Source: Chloroflexota bacterium
GTDB lineage: Bacteria; Chloroflexota; Limnocylindria; Limnocylindrales; CSP1-4
Assembly: GCA_021812735.1 (NCBI GenBank)
Contig: JAKAMV010000340.1
Span: 1 to 9,188 of the forward strand
Direction: 5' to 3'
Length of the DNA: 9,188 nt
The translations under genes were made by a program, and so were the position numbers. Of this stretch, positions 1-5,805 are shown piece by piece. The notes below the pieces were generated by a model. The model saw nothing but the letters and a program-made list of their open reading frames with translations, made no database searches and had not been told where the DNA came from. Within the stretch, counting starts at the first letter, position 1. Each line of letters begins with the position of its first letter.

Positions 1-161
1 GGCGCCGGGCGCACCTGTTCGCGGAGCTCGGCTCGACCATGAAGCTGCCGCGCTCGTCGCCCAGCCGGCTGTCGCTGGAGGTCATCGAGCTGGCCGACCA
101 GGAACGGCCGCCGATGATCCGGATACCCGAGTACCTCGAGCGCCGGAAGGGCACGGCGTGA
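1..161 (+). CDS. C-terminal end of an unidentified protein (truncated by window start)
   Basis: An open frame enters from the left edge (first full codon at base 3) and ends at TGA 159-161, giving about 52 residues. The visible part contains LPRSSPSRLSLEVIEL, a likely beta strand, then a short RIPEYLERR helix-like tail and a basic end. I do not recognise the family from this fragment. Codon use matches the neighbours (G/C third positions) and the frame runs directly into the next gene, whose GTG start lies inside this stop codon (GTGA, 158-161). That argues it is a real co-transcribed gene rather than chance open frame. There is no membrane segment or obvious catalytic motif in the visible part. 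Confidence 0.6.
   Translation, partial: RRAHLFAELGSTMKLPRSSPSRLSLEVIELADQERPPMIRIPEYLERRKGTA
145..150 (+). promoter_or_regulatory. Ribosome binding site of the glycerate kinase gene
   Basis: GGAAGG lies 7 bases before GTG 158, a good Shine-Dalgarno match at normal spacing. It sits inside the end of the upstream gene and supports the GTG at 158 over the in-frame GTG at 176. Confidence 0.55.
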
Positions 162-1351
162 GCGGTGGCCGGCTGGTGCCGCTGCGCGTGCTGGTCGCGC
201 CCGACTCGTTCAAGGGCTCCCTGACCAGCGTGCAGGTGGCCGGCGCCATGGCGACCGGCTGGACGGGCGCGCGTCCCGACGACACGGTCGACCGGTGCCC
301 GATGTCGGATGGCGGAGCCGGCCTGCTGGACGCGCTGCTGGCGGCCGACTCGTCCTGGCAGCAGCTGCCGGCGGCCTCCCGCGATCCGCTCGGCAGGGCC
401 ATCGGTGCCCGCTTCCTGCGCTCGGCCGAACGGGGCGTCGTGGAGCTCGCCGACGCCTCGGGGCTGGCGCGCGTGAGGCGGGACGAGCGGGATCCCGGGG
501 CGGCGAGCACGTTCGGGACCGGCCTGACGCTGGCGGCGGCCATCGGGCTCGGGGTGCGCGACGTCGTCCTCGGGGTCGGGGGCAGCGCCACCACCGACGG
601 AGGTACCGGCCTTCTGGCCGCCCTCGGGGCGCGGTTTCTCGACGCCGACGGCGTGGACCTGCCGCCCGGCGGTGCGGCACTCGTGCGGCTGGCCCGCGTG
701 GACCTCCGCGGGCTTTCGCCCCTGCTCGCCGAGGTACGCCTCACGGTCGCCTCCGACGTGACCAACCCGCTCCTCGGGCCGGACGGCGCGGCGGCCGTCT
801 ACGGGCCCCAGAAGGGCGCCTCTCCGCAGCAGGTGAACGAGCTCGACGCCGCGCTGGCGCGCTGTGCGGACCTGCTCGAGGCCGCGGCCGGGCGCGCCAT
901 CCGGGACGTCCCCGGCGCGGGTGCTGCCGGCGGGACCGTTGCCGGCCTGCTGGCGATCTCCGACCACTTTGCCGGGTTCGCCGTGCGCCCCGGTGTCGCG
1001 GAGGTGATGACGCTGGTCCGCTTCGACGAGCGCCTCGCGGGATCCTCGCTGGTGCTGACCGGCGAGGGCCGGGTGGACGCGCAGACCGCCTTCGGCAAGA
1101 CGGCGTTCGGGGTGGCGCGGCGGGCACGCGAGGCCGGCGCGCCGTGCGTGGTCATCGGCGGGAGCGTCGATCCGGACGGGCTCGCGGCCTTCGAGACCAT
1201 GGGAGCCGTGGTGCTGCCGGCCTGCGAGGACCACCGCGGCCTCGAGGCGGCCATCGCTGCCGGCACGGCGCCGATCGAGCGCGCGGCGGAGCGCGTGGCG
1301 CGGCTCGTGTCGCTGGGCGCGACGCTCGGCGGCCGTCCGAACCGGGCGTGA
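158..1351 (+). CDS. Glycerate kinase (GarK/GlxK family)
   Basis: ATP-dependent glycerate kinase, cytoplasmic, phosphorylating D-glycerate (usually to 2-phosphoglycerate in this family) so that glyoxylate, glycerate or serine carbon enters lower glycolysis. The 397 residues fit the family, usually about 370-385. Family motifs appear in order: APDSFKGSLTS (14-24), PMSDGG (48-53, where PMADGGEG is usual), GVGGSATTDGGTG (139-151), ASDVTNPLLGPDGAA (198-212) followed by YGPQKGA, GAAGG (255-259) and TGEGRVDAQTAFGKT (301-315). The GTG start at 158 overlaps the upstream stop by 4 bases and has GGAAGG 7 bases before it. The stop overlaps the start of the endonuclease III gene in the same way. Which carbon is phosphorylated (EC 2.7.1.165 or 2.7.1.31) cannot be read from sequence. 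No glyoxylate-pathway gene is visible nearby. Confidence 0.93.
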   Translation: MSGGRLVPLRVLVAPDSFKGSLTSVQVAGAMATGWTGARPDDTVDRCPMSDGGAGLLDALLAADSSWQQLPAASRDPLGRAIGARFLRSAERGVVELADASGLARVRRDERDPGAASTFGTGLTLAAAIGLGVRDVVLGVGGSATTDGGTGLLAALGARFLDADGVDLPPGGAALVRLARVDLRGLSPLLAEVRLTVASDVTNPLLGPDGAAAVYGPQKGASPQQVNELDAALARCADLLEAAAGRAIRDVPGAGAAGGTVAGLLAISDHFAGFAVRPGVAEVMTLVRFDERLAGSSLVLTGEGRVDAQTAFGKTAFGVARRAREAGAPCVVIGGSVDPDGLAAFETMGAVVLPACEDHRGLEAAIAAGTAPIERAAERVARLVSLGATLGGRPNRA

Positions 1352-2046
1352 CGGCGCTCCCCGCGGCCCCGGCGCTGGAGCGCGAGCGTCCCGGCCTCGT
1401 CTCGTTCGTGCTGACGGCACTCCGCGAGCTGTACGGTCTCCCCGAGTGGCAGCCGCGCCGTCCGCCGACCGACGAGCTGGTCCTCACGATCCTTTCGCAG
1501 CACACCAGCGACCTCAACGCCGAGCGCGCCTTCGACGAGCTCGCCAGGAGGTACCCGGACTGGGATGCCGTGGTGCGCGCGCCGGTCGAGTCGGTCGCGT
1601 CGGCCATCGTCTCGGGCGGCCTGGCACGGCAGAAGGCGCCTCGCATCCAGGGCGTGCTGCGCCGGATCCGCGAGGAACGCGGCGACTACGCGCTCGACTT
1701 CCTGGGCGCGATGGAGCCGCGGGCTGCGCGCGACTGGCTGGTACGCCTCGACGGCGTGGGGCCCAAGACCGCCTCGGTGGTGCTGCTGTTCTGTTTCGGG
1801 CTTCCGCTCATGCCGGTCGACACGCACGTCCACCGGGTCACCACGCGAATCGGGCTGATCCCGGCGGGCGCGCCTGCGGACCGCGCCCACGACCTCGCGC
1901 TCGACGTGTTCCCGCGTGACCGGATGTACGAGGCGCACGTCAACCTCATCACGCACGGGCGGCGAACCTGTTCCGCCCGCAAACCGGCCTGCACGCGCTG
2001 CCCGGTCGCCCCCCGCTGCCGGTACGTCGATCCCGGAGCGCCATGA
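1348..2046 (+). CDS. nth: Endonuclease III-type DNA glycosylase/AP lyase (HhH-GPD, 4Fe-4S)
   Basis: Base-excision-repair glycosylase with AP lyase activity, typically removing oxidised pyrimidines. The 232 residues are near the usual 210-240. The helix-hairpin-helix is LDGVGPKTA (134-142) with K140 at the catalytic lysine position of E. coli Nth K120. The catalytic aspartate is D158 in PVDTHVHRV. The C-terminus has the cluster signature C208-X6-C215-X2-C218-X5-C224. Upstream, TILSQHTSD (47-55) matches the Nth-family ILSxQTtD segment, here with His for Gln. The frame stays open far upstream (to about 295), but that part lies over the glycerate kinase and has no homology-like content. GTG 1348, overlapping the kinase stop as GTGA, is the best start, probably translated by coupling because no Shine-Dalgarno is evident. 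Substrate range may differ from E. coli Nth. Confidence 0.9.
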   Translation: MTALPAAPALERERPGLVSFVLTALRELYGLPEWQPRRPPTDELVLTILSQHTSDLNAERAFDELARRYPDWDAVVRAPVESVASAIVSGGLARQKAPRIQGVLRRIREERGDYALDFLGAMEPRAARDWLVRLDGVGPKTASVVLLFCFGLPLMPVDTHVHRVTTRIGLIPAGAPADRAHDLALDVFPRDRMYEAHVNLITHGRRTCSARKPACTRCPVAPRCRYVDPGAP

Positions 2047-2056
2047 CCGTACGGCG

Positions 2057-2092
2057 TTGCAGGTCTGCCCGCACAGCGTGCATACTTGCCGC
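2057..2092 (+). promoter_or_regulatory. Candidate leaderless promoter of the vapBC pair
   Basis: CATACT (2081-2086, 4 of 6 to TATAAT) ends 6 bases before ATG 2093. A weak -35, TTGCAG (2057-2062), lies 18 bases upstream of it. A start site would fall at or next to the A of the ATG, giving a leaderless mRNA, and no Shine-Dalgarno precedes the ATG. Two small dyads lie around and inside the spacer: GCAG-GT-CTGC (2059-2068) and GCAC-AGC-GTGC (2071-2081). These are possible operator half-sites for the autoregulating antitoxin-toxin complex. The boxes are seen in the sequence; their function is inferred. Confidence 0.45.
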
Positions 2093-2425
2093 ATGGAGTA
2101 TGGCGCTGGCGTACTGGTAGGGGAACGTGGCCAGATCACGATCGAGAAGCCGATCCGTGAGCGGTTGGGCATCCGGCCGCGTGACGTGGCAGTCCAGACG
2201 ATCGAGAACGGTCGGCTGGTGGTGACGTTCGTGCCGGGTTCGCATCGCCGGTCCCTGCTGGGTGCGCTCGCCGGGCCGTATGCGCCCGTCCAGCCGGCGC
2301 CGGTCGCCGTCCCGCCGGCCGGCGAGGACGAGGCCGTGGCCCGAGGAGTTGTCGAGGACGAGCCCGCCTCGGCGCGTCGGCCCCAGCCGGCACCGGATCC
2401 GGGCGAGGATGCCGCTCCCCGATGA
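2093..2425 (+). CDS. vapB: AbrB/SpoVT-fold antitoxin (VapB type) with long acidic Pro-rich tail
   Basis: Probable antitoxin and DNA-binding autorepressor for the PIN toxin that follows. Residues about 6-47 form the swapped-hairpin AbrB pattern: a VLVGERGQITIEKPIRERLGI core (7-27), then RPRDVAVQTIENGRLVV with the alternating hydrophobic strands of the fold. Residues 48-110 are low-complexity, rich in Pro, Ala, Glu and Asp (for example AGEDEA and VVEDEPA). In related antitoxins a disordered tail wraps the toxin active site. At 110 residues the protein is longer than typical AbrB-type VapB antitoxins of about 70-90. ATG 2093 is chosen because the domain begins right after it and a -10-like box sits 6 bases upstream. 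The stop overlaps the toxin start by ATGA, favouring coupled translation. Confidence 0.85.
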   Translation: MEYGAGVLVGERGQITIEKPIRERLGIRPRDVAVQTIENGRLVVTFVPGSHRRSLLGALAGPYAPVQPAPVAVPPAGEDEAVARGVVEDEPASARRPQPAPDPGEDAAPR

Positions 2426-2862
2426 CCCCGAGGCGCATCCGGGAGGCGCCCGCAGGCACCGCGTACGTCGACACCAATGTCGTCGTCCGGTACCTCGTAG
2501 GCGACGATCCGGTGCGTGCGGCGGCGGCGGCCGGGGTGATCGACTCCGACCGGCCACTGGCCCTGTCGATCCTGTCGGTACTGGAGACTGCCCACGTCCT
2601 GCGCGTCTCCTACGGACGGAACCGGGCGGATATCGGTCACGCGTTGGTGGATCTGCTGGCGCGCGAGAACATCACGGTGCCCGAGATCCCGACGGAGAGC
2701 GTCATGTTTGCCCTGAGTCGGTGGCGGGACGGCGAGATCGAGTCCGTCGGTGACGCGCTGATCGACGCGAGCATGCTCGCGTCGGTCGCCACCGAGATCT
2801 ACTCGTTCGACGCGACCTTCCCCGCGCTGGGGTGGCAAGTGACCGAGCCTGGGGCGCCGTAG
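2422..2862 (+). CDS. vapC: PIN-domain ribonuclease toxin (VapC type)
   Basis: Putative Mg2+-dependent RNase toxin; VapC proteins cleave tRNA or rRNA and are inhibited by the cognate antitoxin. The 146 residues form one PIN domain with the acidic residues in place: D17 and N19 in YVDTNVVVRYL, E55 in SVLETAHVL, D111 in VGDALIDASMLA (D115 also nearby), and D130 in YSFDATF. An intact set predicts an active nuclease. The first 13 residues (basic, RRIREAP) precede the first strand and may be an extension; the ATG at 2422 is nevertheless favoured by its 4-base overlap with the antitoxin stop. No later gene is close enough to belong to this pair. The target RNA cannot be predicted. Confidence 0.9.
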   Translation: MTPRRIREAPAGTAYVDTNVVVRYLVGDDPVRAAAAAGVIDSDRPLALSILSVLETAHVLRVSYGRNRADIGHALVDLLARENITVPEIPTESVMFALSRWRDGEIESVGDALIDASMLASVATEIYSFDATFPALGWQVTEPGAP

Positions 2863-2978
2863 CACGTCGCCCCTCAACATGTGCGCGCCGATGTGGCGAC
2901 CGTGAGCACTCGCACGAGCAGCACGATTTCGAGGTGGCCGCGATCTGCGTGGCCGCACCCCAGACAGGAGCGTGCCTG
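2863..2978 (+). other. Intergenic region between vapC and the DUF885 gene
   Basis: Holds a direct repeat GTGGCCGC at 2934-2941 and 2949-2956 (period 15) and a weak long-loop inverted repeat GTCGCC (2866-2871) / GGCGAC (2895-2900) with no T run. I see no convincing -35/-10 pair, although the DUF885 promoter is probably here or within the end of vapC. Confidence 0.3.
2966..2970 (+). promoter_or_regulatory. Ribosome binding site of the DUF885 gene
   Basis: AGGAG, 8 bases before ATG 2979, is the clearest Shine-Dalgarno in the window. It fixes the start although the frame is open further upstream to 2832. Confidence 0.7.
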
Positions 2979-4634
2979 ATGACCTTTCAGTCCCTCGTCG
3001 CGGAGTTCCTCGACCGCGAGTACGAGCTCTCGCCCGTGCGCGCCAGCCAGCTCGGGCTGACGGAGTTCGACGGCCGGCTCGACGACCTGTCCGCCGACGC
3101 GTTCCGCGCCCGCGACCGGGAGGCCGCGAGCTGGCTCGAGCGGTTCGACGCCCTCGACGGCGCCGAGCTCACGCCGGACGAGCGGATCGACCGCGACCTG
3201 GTGCGCTCGGTCCTGCGGGGCCGCCTGATCATGGCCGACTGGGAAGACTGGCGGCGCGACCCGGCGACCTACACCAACGCGACCCTGGACGGCGTCTTCA
3301 CCCTGTTCCTCCACCGATTGCGGCCCGAGGCGGAGCTGATCGATGCGGCGGTCAGCCGGATGCGGGAGATCCCCCGAGTCCTGTCCGAGGGCGCCGCGAA
3401 CCTCGACCCGGCGATGGCCCATCCGCTGATCCTGCGGCGCGGGGCGGCCGCGGCCCGGGGCGGCGCACGATACCTGCGCGAGCTGCTCCCGACCGACGTG
3501 GCGGCGGGGCCCGGGCGCGACCGGCTTGCCTCCGCCGGGTCCGATGCGGCGACGGCCATGGACGCCTGGGCGGCCCACCTGGAGCGGATGGCCGGCGAGG
3601 CAACGGGCACCTGGCAGCTCGGTGAGGAACGCTACACGCGGCTCCTGCGTGAGAAGGAGCAGCTCGACGTCGATGCGCGCGGGCTGCGCGAGCGAGGTCG
3701 CGCAGAGTACGAGCGGCTGGCGGCGGAAATGGCGGAGGTCGCGCGGCGGGCCCGCGGCACGGGCGACTGGGCATCGGTACTCGAGGAGGCCGCCAGGGAC
3801 CACCCGCTCACCGAGGACGCGATGCGCGACGGATATGCGCACTGGACCGCAAGGGCCCGCGCGTTCCTGGCCGAGACCGGCCTGGTGACGCTTCCGCCGG
3901 GCGAGCGATGCCTGGTGGAGCCGTCGCCGGTCTTCCGGCGGCCCACGCTGGGCGTCGCGTCCTACAGTGCCCCGCCGGCCTTCTCCGATTCGTGGACCGG
4001 GCACTTCTTCGTCCCGTTCGCGCCCGACGGCACGCCGGACGCGGAGATCCAGCAGCGACTGGAGGCCAACAGCTGGGGCGACATCCCCACCACGTCGGTG
4101 CACGAGGCGTACCCCGGCCACCACTGGCACCTGGTGATGCGCAAGCGCAACCCGAGCCCCGTCCGGCGCGTGTTCGGCACGCCGTACTTCAACGAGGGCT
4201 GGGCCCTGTATGCCGAGCGCGTGATGCGGGAGCGCGGGTTCTTCACGGACCCCGTCCAGGAGCTCTTCCATTTGAAGGCGACGCTGTTCCGGGCCGCCCG
4301 CATCGTCGTGGACACCAGCATCCACCTGGGCGAGATGACCCACGAGGAGGCCGTCGACTTCATGCGTACGAAGGCCGGTCTGCCCGAGCCGACCGCGAAG
4401 GCGGAGGTCGGGCGCTACTGCGCGTGGCCCACGCAGGCCTCCGCGTACCTCACCGGCTGCCTGGAGATCCTGCGGATCCGGCGCGACTGGCTCGATGCGC
4501 GCGGGTACGGGGGAGTCGCCCCGGCCGACGTGCCGGTTGCGGCGATCCGTGAGTTCCACGACACGCTCACCGGGAGCGGCTCGCTCCCGCTGGGACTGGC
4601 GGAACGGGTGATGACCGGCGCGCCCCACGCCTGA
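2979..4634 (+). CDS. DUF885 family protein, putative zinc metallopeptidase
   Basis: A 551-residue member of the DUF885 family, whose members carry gluzincin-like metal motifs and are generally regarded as metallopeptidases; no function can be assigned to this one from sequence. The N-terminus has the usual opening, FLDREYELSPVRASQLGL (about 9-26) with DGRLDDLS after it. The middle is charged and helical (about 200-290). The putative active site is VHEAYPGHHWH (H375, E376, H381, H382), followed by FNEGWALYAER with E406 as a likely further ligand or catalytic residue. No signal peptide or membrane segment is seen from the chosen start, so it is probably cytoplasmic. ATG 2979 has AGGAG 8 bases upstream. 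It stands alone, with 116 bases to the gene before and 342 to the one after. The motifs are seen; peptidase activity is inferred from family knowledge. Confidence 0.88.
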   Translation: MTFQSLVAEFLDREYELSPVRASQLGLTEFDGRLDDLSADAFRARDREAASWLERFDALDGAELTPDERIDRDLVRSVLRGRLIMADWEDWRRDPATYTNATLDGVFTLFLHRLRPEAELIDAAVSRMREIPRVLSEGAANLDPAMAHPLILRRGAAAARGGARYLRELLPTDVAAGPGRDRLASAGSDAATAMDAWAAHLERMAGEATGTWQLGEERYTRLLREKEQLDVDARGLRERGRAEYERLAAEMAEVARRARGTGDWASVLEEAARDHPLTEDAMRDGYAHWTARARAFLAETGLVTLPPGERCLVEPSPVFRRPTLGVASYSAPPAFSDSWTGHFFVPFAPDGTPDAEIQQRLEANSWGDIPTTSVHEAYPGHHWHLVMRKRNPSPVRRVFGTPYFNEGWALYAERVMRERGFFTDPVQELFHLKATLFRAARIVVDTSIHLGEMTHEEAVDFMRTKAGLPEPTAKAEVGRYCAWPTQASAYLTGCLEILRIRRDWLDARGYGGVAPADVPVAAIREFHDTLTGSGSLPLGLAERVMTGAPHA

Positions 4635-4653
4635 CGACGTGGCGCGGCCGAGT

Positions 4654-4667
4654 GTCGCCCGGGCGAC
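4654..4667. repeat. Perfect 14-base palindrome
   Basis: GTCGCCCGGGCGAC reads the same on both strands and begins 19 bases after the DUF885 stop codon. With no loop it is a poor terminator and more like a protein-binding dyad, although short GC palindromes arise by chance in DNA of this composition. Confidence 0.4.
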
Positions 4668-4743
4668 CGCGACCCGGACATGGCTCCGGACGGCGCGGAT
4701 TCCGCCAATGTGCAAGGCCAAACGCAAGGGCCGAACCCGGACC

Positions 4744-4770
4744 CGGCCCGAATCCATGCGAATCGGGCCG
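4744..4770. repeat. Imperfect inverted repeat (8-bp arms)
   Basis: CGGCCCGA (4744-4751) pairs exactly with TCGGGCCG (4763-4770). After one A/A mismatch, T4753-A4761 and C4754-G4760 also pair. It is followed directly by TAAACT. It could be an operator or a stem-loop; no T run follows on either strand. Confidence 0.4.
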
Positions 4771-4783
4771 TAAACTCGATGGC

Positions 4784-4826
4784 GCCGGCGTCGCCGATGC
4801 CTGTCCCGTGCCGACGCCGGCATTTT
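4784..4826 (+). terminator. Candidate rho-independent terminator or structured RNA
   Basis: GCCGGCGTCG (4784-4793) and CGACGCCGGC (4812-4821) form a perfect 10-bp GC-rich stem around an 18-base loop, followed by A and four T residues (4823-4826). It lies about 150 bases after the DUF885 stop. The T run is short and the loop long, so termination is only moderately supported. It could instead be part of a leader or small RNA. Confidence 0.4.
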
Positions 4827-4912
4827 CCTGCCCGGAAGGCCAGGCCCACCGAACGGGCGGCGCGTCGAGGCGGCGGCATGCCCACGGGCCCCCACGCCGG
4901 ACTTTCGGGGTA

Positions 4913-4940
4913 TTGCCCGACGGCCGGCCGCTGGTACGAT
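4913..4940 (+). promoter_or_regulatory. Candidate promoter of the lipoprotein / response regulator / kinase operon
   Basis: TTGCCC (4913-4918), a 16-base spacer and TACGAT (4935-4940) resemble a sigma-70-type -35/-10 pair. A start near 4947 would give about 30 bases of leader before ATG 4977. It lies after the candidate terminator, as expected for a new transcription unit. Confidence 0.45.
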
Positions 4941-4976
4941 CGCGTGGCGACGGGGCCGCACCGTCACCTCAGACAG

Positions 4977-5798
4977 ATGGCACTGATGCACCATTGGCCT
5001 TCCCGAGCGACGCGCCTGGCCGTGCTCGCGACGCTCGCGCTCGCGCTGGCGGCCTGCTCGACGTCGACGGCGGGCCCCGGCACGCCCTCCGGCCTGCCGG
5101 ACGGGATCCCGGTGCCGGCCGATGCCGCGGTCGTGGTCGGCCAGGGCGGTGGCTATGACGGGGGAGCGACCCTGTACGGCTTCAGCTCGGACCTGGGACC
5201 GGCCGCGGCCCTCCACGGTTACGCATCCCAGCTTGCCGCCGCGGGCTACTCGCCTGCGGGCACCAGCGGGCGCTGGCAGCTGTACCGGCACGGCACGACG
5301 CTGGTGGCCGTCCGGGCCGGGCAGAGTGGGCCGCCCACGGATCTGCTGGTGCGCGTGACGACGACCCCGGCGACCGCCCCGCCCGCGGGTGGCAGCGCAC
5401 GGGCCGGCGGGTCCGCGAGCGCCTCGAGCGGCAACGGCACCGGCAGTGCGGCCGCCGCAGGCACCTCCAGCGCCAACGGCAACCCTGCCGGCAACGCCGG
5501 CGGCAACCCCGTCCCGGGCGCCAACGGGGCGGCCAACGGCAACCCTGCCGGCAACGCCGGCGGCAACCCCGTCCCGGGCACCAACGGGACCGCCAACGGC
5601 AACCCTGCCGGCAACGCCGGCGGCAACCCCGTCCCGGGCACCAACGGGACCGCCAACGGCAACCCTGCCGGCAACGCCGGCGGCAACCCCGCGACCCCGG
5701 TCCCCCAGCCCCCGCCCCCCAACGGCCAGCCTGCCGTCCCGCCCGGACAGGTCGGTCGGACGCCTCCGCCGGGCGTCGCGAAGACGCCCCAACCGTGA
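4977..5798 (+). CDS. Secreted lipoprotein with 20-residue tandem repeats
   Basis: A 273-residue predicted lipoprotein of unknown function. Residues 1-27 are a basic N-terminus, a hydrophobic stretch (LAVLATLALAL) and the lipobox L24-A25-A26-C27, so the mature protein would be lipidated at C27 outside the cytoplasmic membrane. Residues about 40-130 look like a small folded domain (GIPVPADAAVVV, a YASQLAAAGY helix, GRWQLYRHGTTLVAV strands), reminiscent of small alpha/beta domains in bacterial lipoproteins. Residues 135-165 are Ala/Gly/Ser-rich. Residues 166-238 are near-identical 20-residue repeats (GNPAGNAGGNPVPG, then A/TNG, then A/TAN), followed by a Pro-rich tail to 273. ATG 4977 or ATG 4986 could start it; neither has a strong Shine-Dalgarno. 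It ends 7 bases before the response regulator start, so it is probably in one operon with the two-component genes and may contact the kinase sensor region. Confidence 0.82.
   Translation: MALMHHWPSRATRLAVLATLALALAACSTSTAGPGTPSGLPDGIPVPADAAVVVGQGGGYDGGATLYGFSSDLGPAAALHGYASQLAAAGYSPAGTSGRWQLYRHGTTLVAVRAGQSGPPTDLLVRVTTTPATAPPAGGSARAGGSASASSGNGTGSAAAAGTSSANGNPAGNAGGNPVPGANGAANGNPAGNAGGNPVPGTNGTANGNPAGNAGGNPVPGTNGTANGNPAGNAGGNPATPVPQPPPPNGQPAVPPGQVGRTPPPGVAKTPQP
5471..5690 (+). repeat. 60-bp tandem repeat, about 3.7 copies, coding
   Basis: Copies at 5471-5530, 5531-5590, 5591-5650 and a partial 5651-5690 match at almost every base; I count only three variable positions (5520/5580, 5529/5589 and 5531/5591). 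The unit is a multiple of three and encodes a 20-residue Asn/Gly/Pro repeat in the lipoprotein. Within each unit GCCGGC-AAC-GCCGGC repeats a 6-base palindrome. The near identity at silent positions points to recent expansion or homogenisation. Confidence 0.95.
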
Positions 5799-5805
5799 GC
5801 CACCG

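Larger units (their letters stand above)
4635..4976. other. 342-base non-coding region with several inverted repeats and a promoter
   Basis: No gene is supported here. The lipoprotein frame stays open upstream to 4680, but the signal peptide and lipobox place the protein start at 4977. The stretch contains the 14-base palindrome, a CCGGA-N6-TCCGG hairpin (4674-4689), an imperfect dyad (4744-4770), a 10-bp stem-loop with four T residues after it (4784-4826) and a -35/-10-like pair (4913-4940), the main ones listed separately. TAAACT (4771-4776) resembles a -10 box directly between the dyad and the stem-loop but has no matching -35. Confidence 0.6.

Noticed and set aside
295..1347. N-terminal extension of the endonuclease III frame
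   Set aside because: It lies entirely over the glycerate kinase in another frame and reads as Arg/Gly-rich noise. The Nth-like protein needs only the part from GTG 1348.
2043..2120. Short frame starting at ATG 2043 inside the nth stop (ATGA)
   Set aside because: It is only about 25 codons, has no Shine-Dalgarno and overlaps the vapB promoter and start. The overlap looks coincidental.
799..2958. Long antisense open frame over the glycerate kinase, nth and vapBC genes
   Set aside because: It spans four well-supported + strand genes, shows no recognisable family motif and has strongly Arg-biased composition.
4690..4840. Possible c-di-GMP or other riboswitch
   Set aside because: Fragments such as CCAAACGCAAGGGCC loosely recall a GEMM core, but the conserved elements and pairing could not be laid out. 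A covariance-model search would be needed, and no claim is made.
4680..4976. Upstream extension of the lipoprotein frame
   Set aside because: A lipoprotein signal peptide must be at the N-terminus, and it begins at 4977. The extension covers the hairpins and the promoter-like boxes.
5471..5690. CRISPR-like array
   Set aside because: The units abut with no unique spacers, are 60 bases long and stay in frame inside a coding gene.
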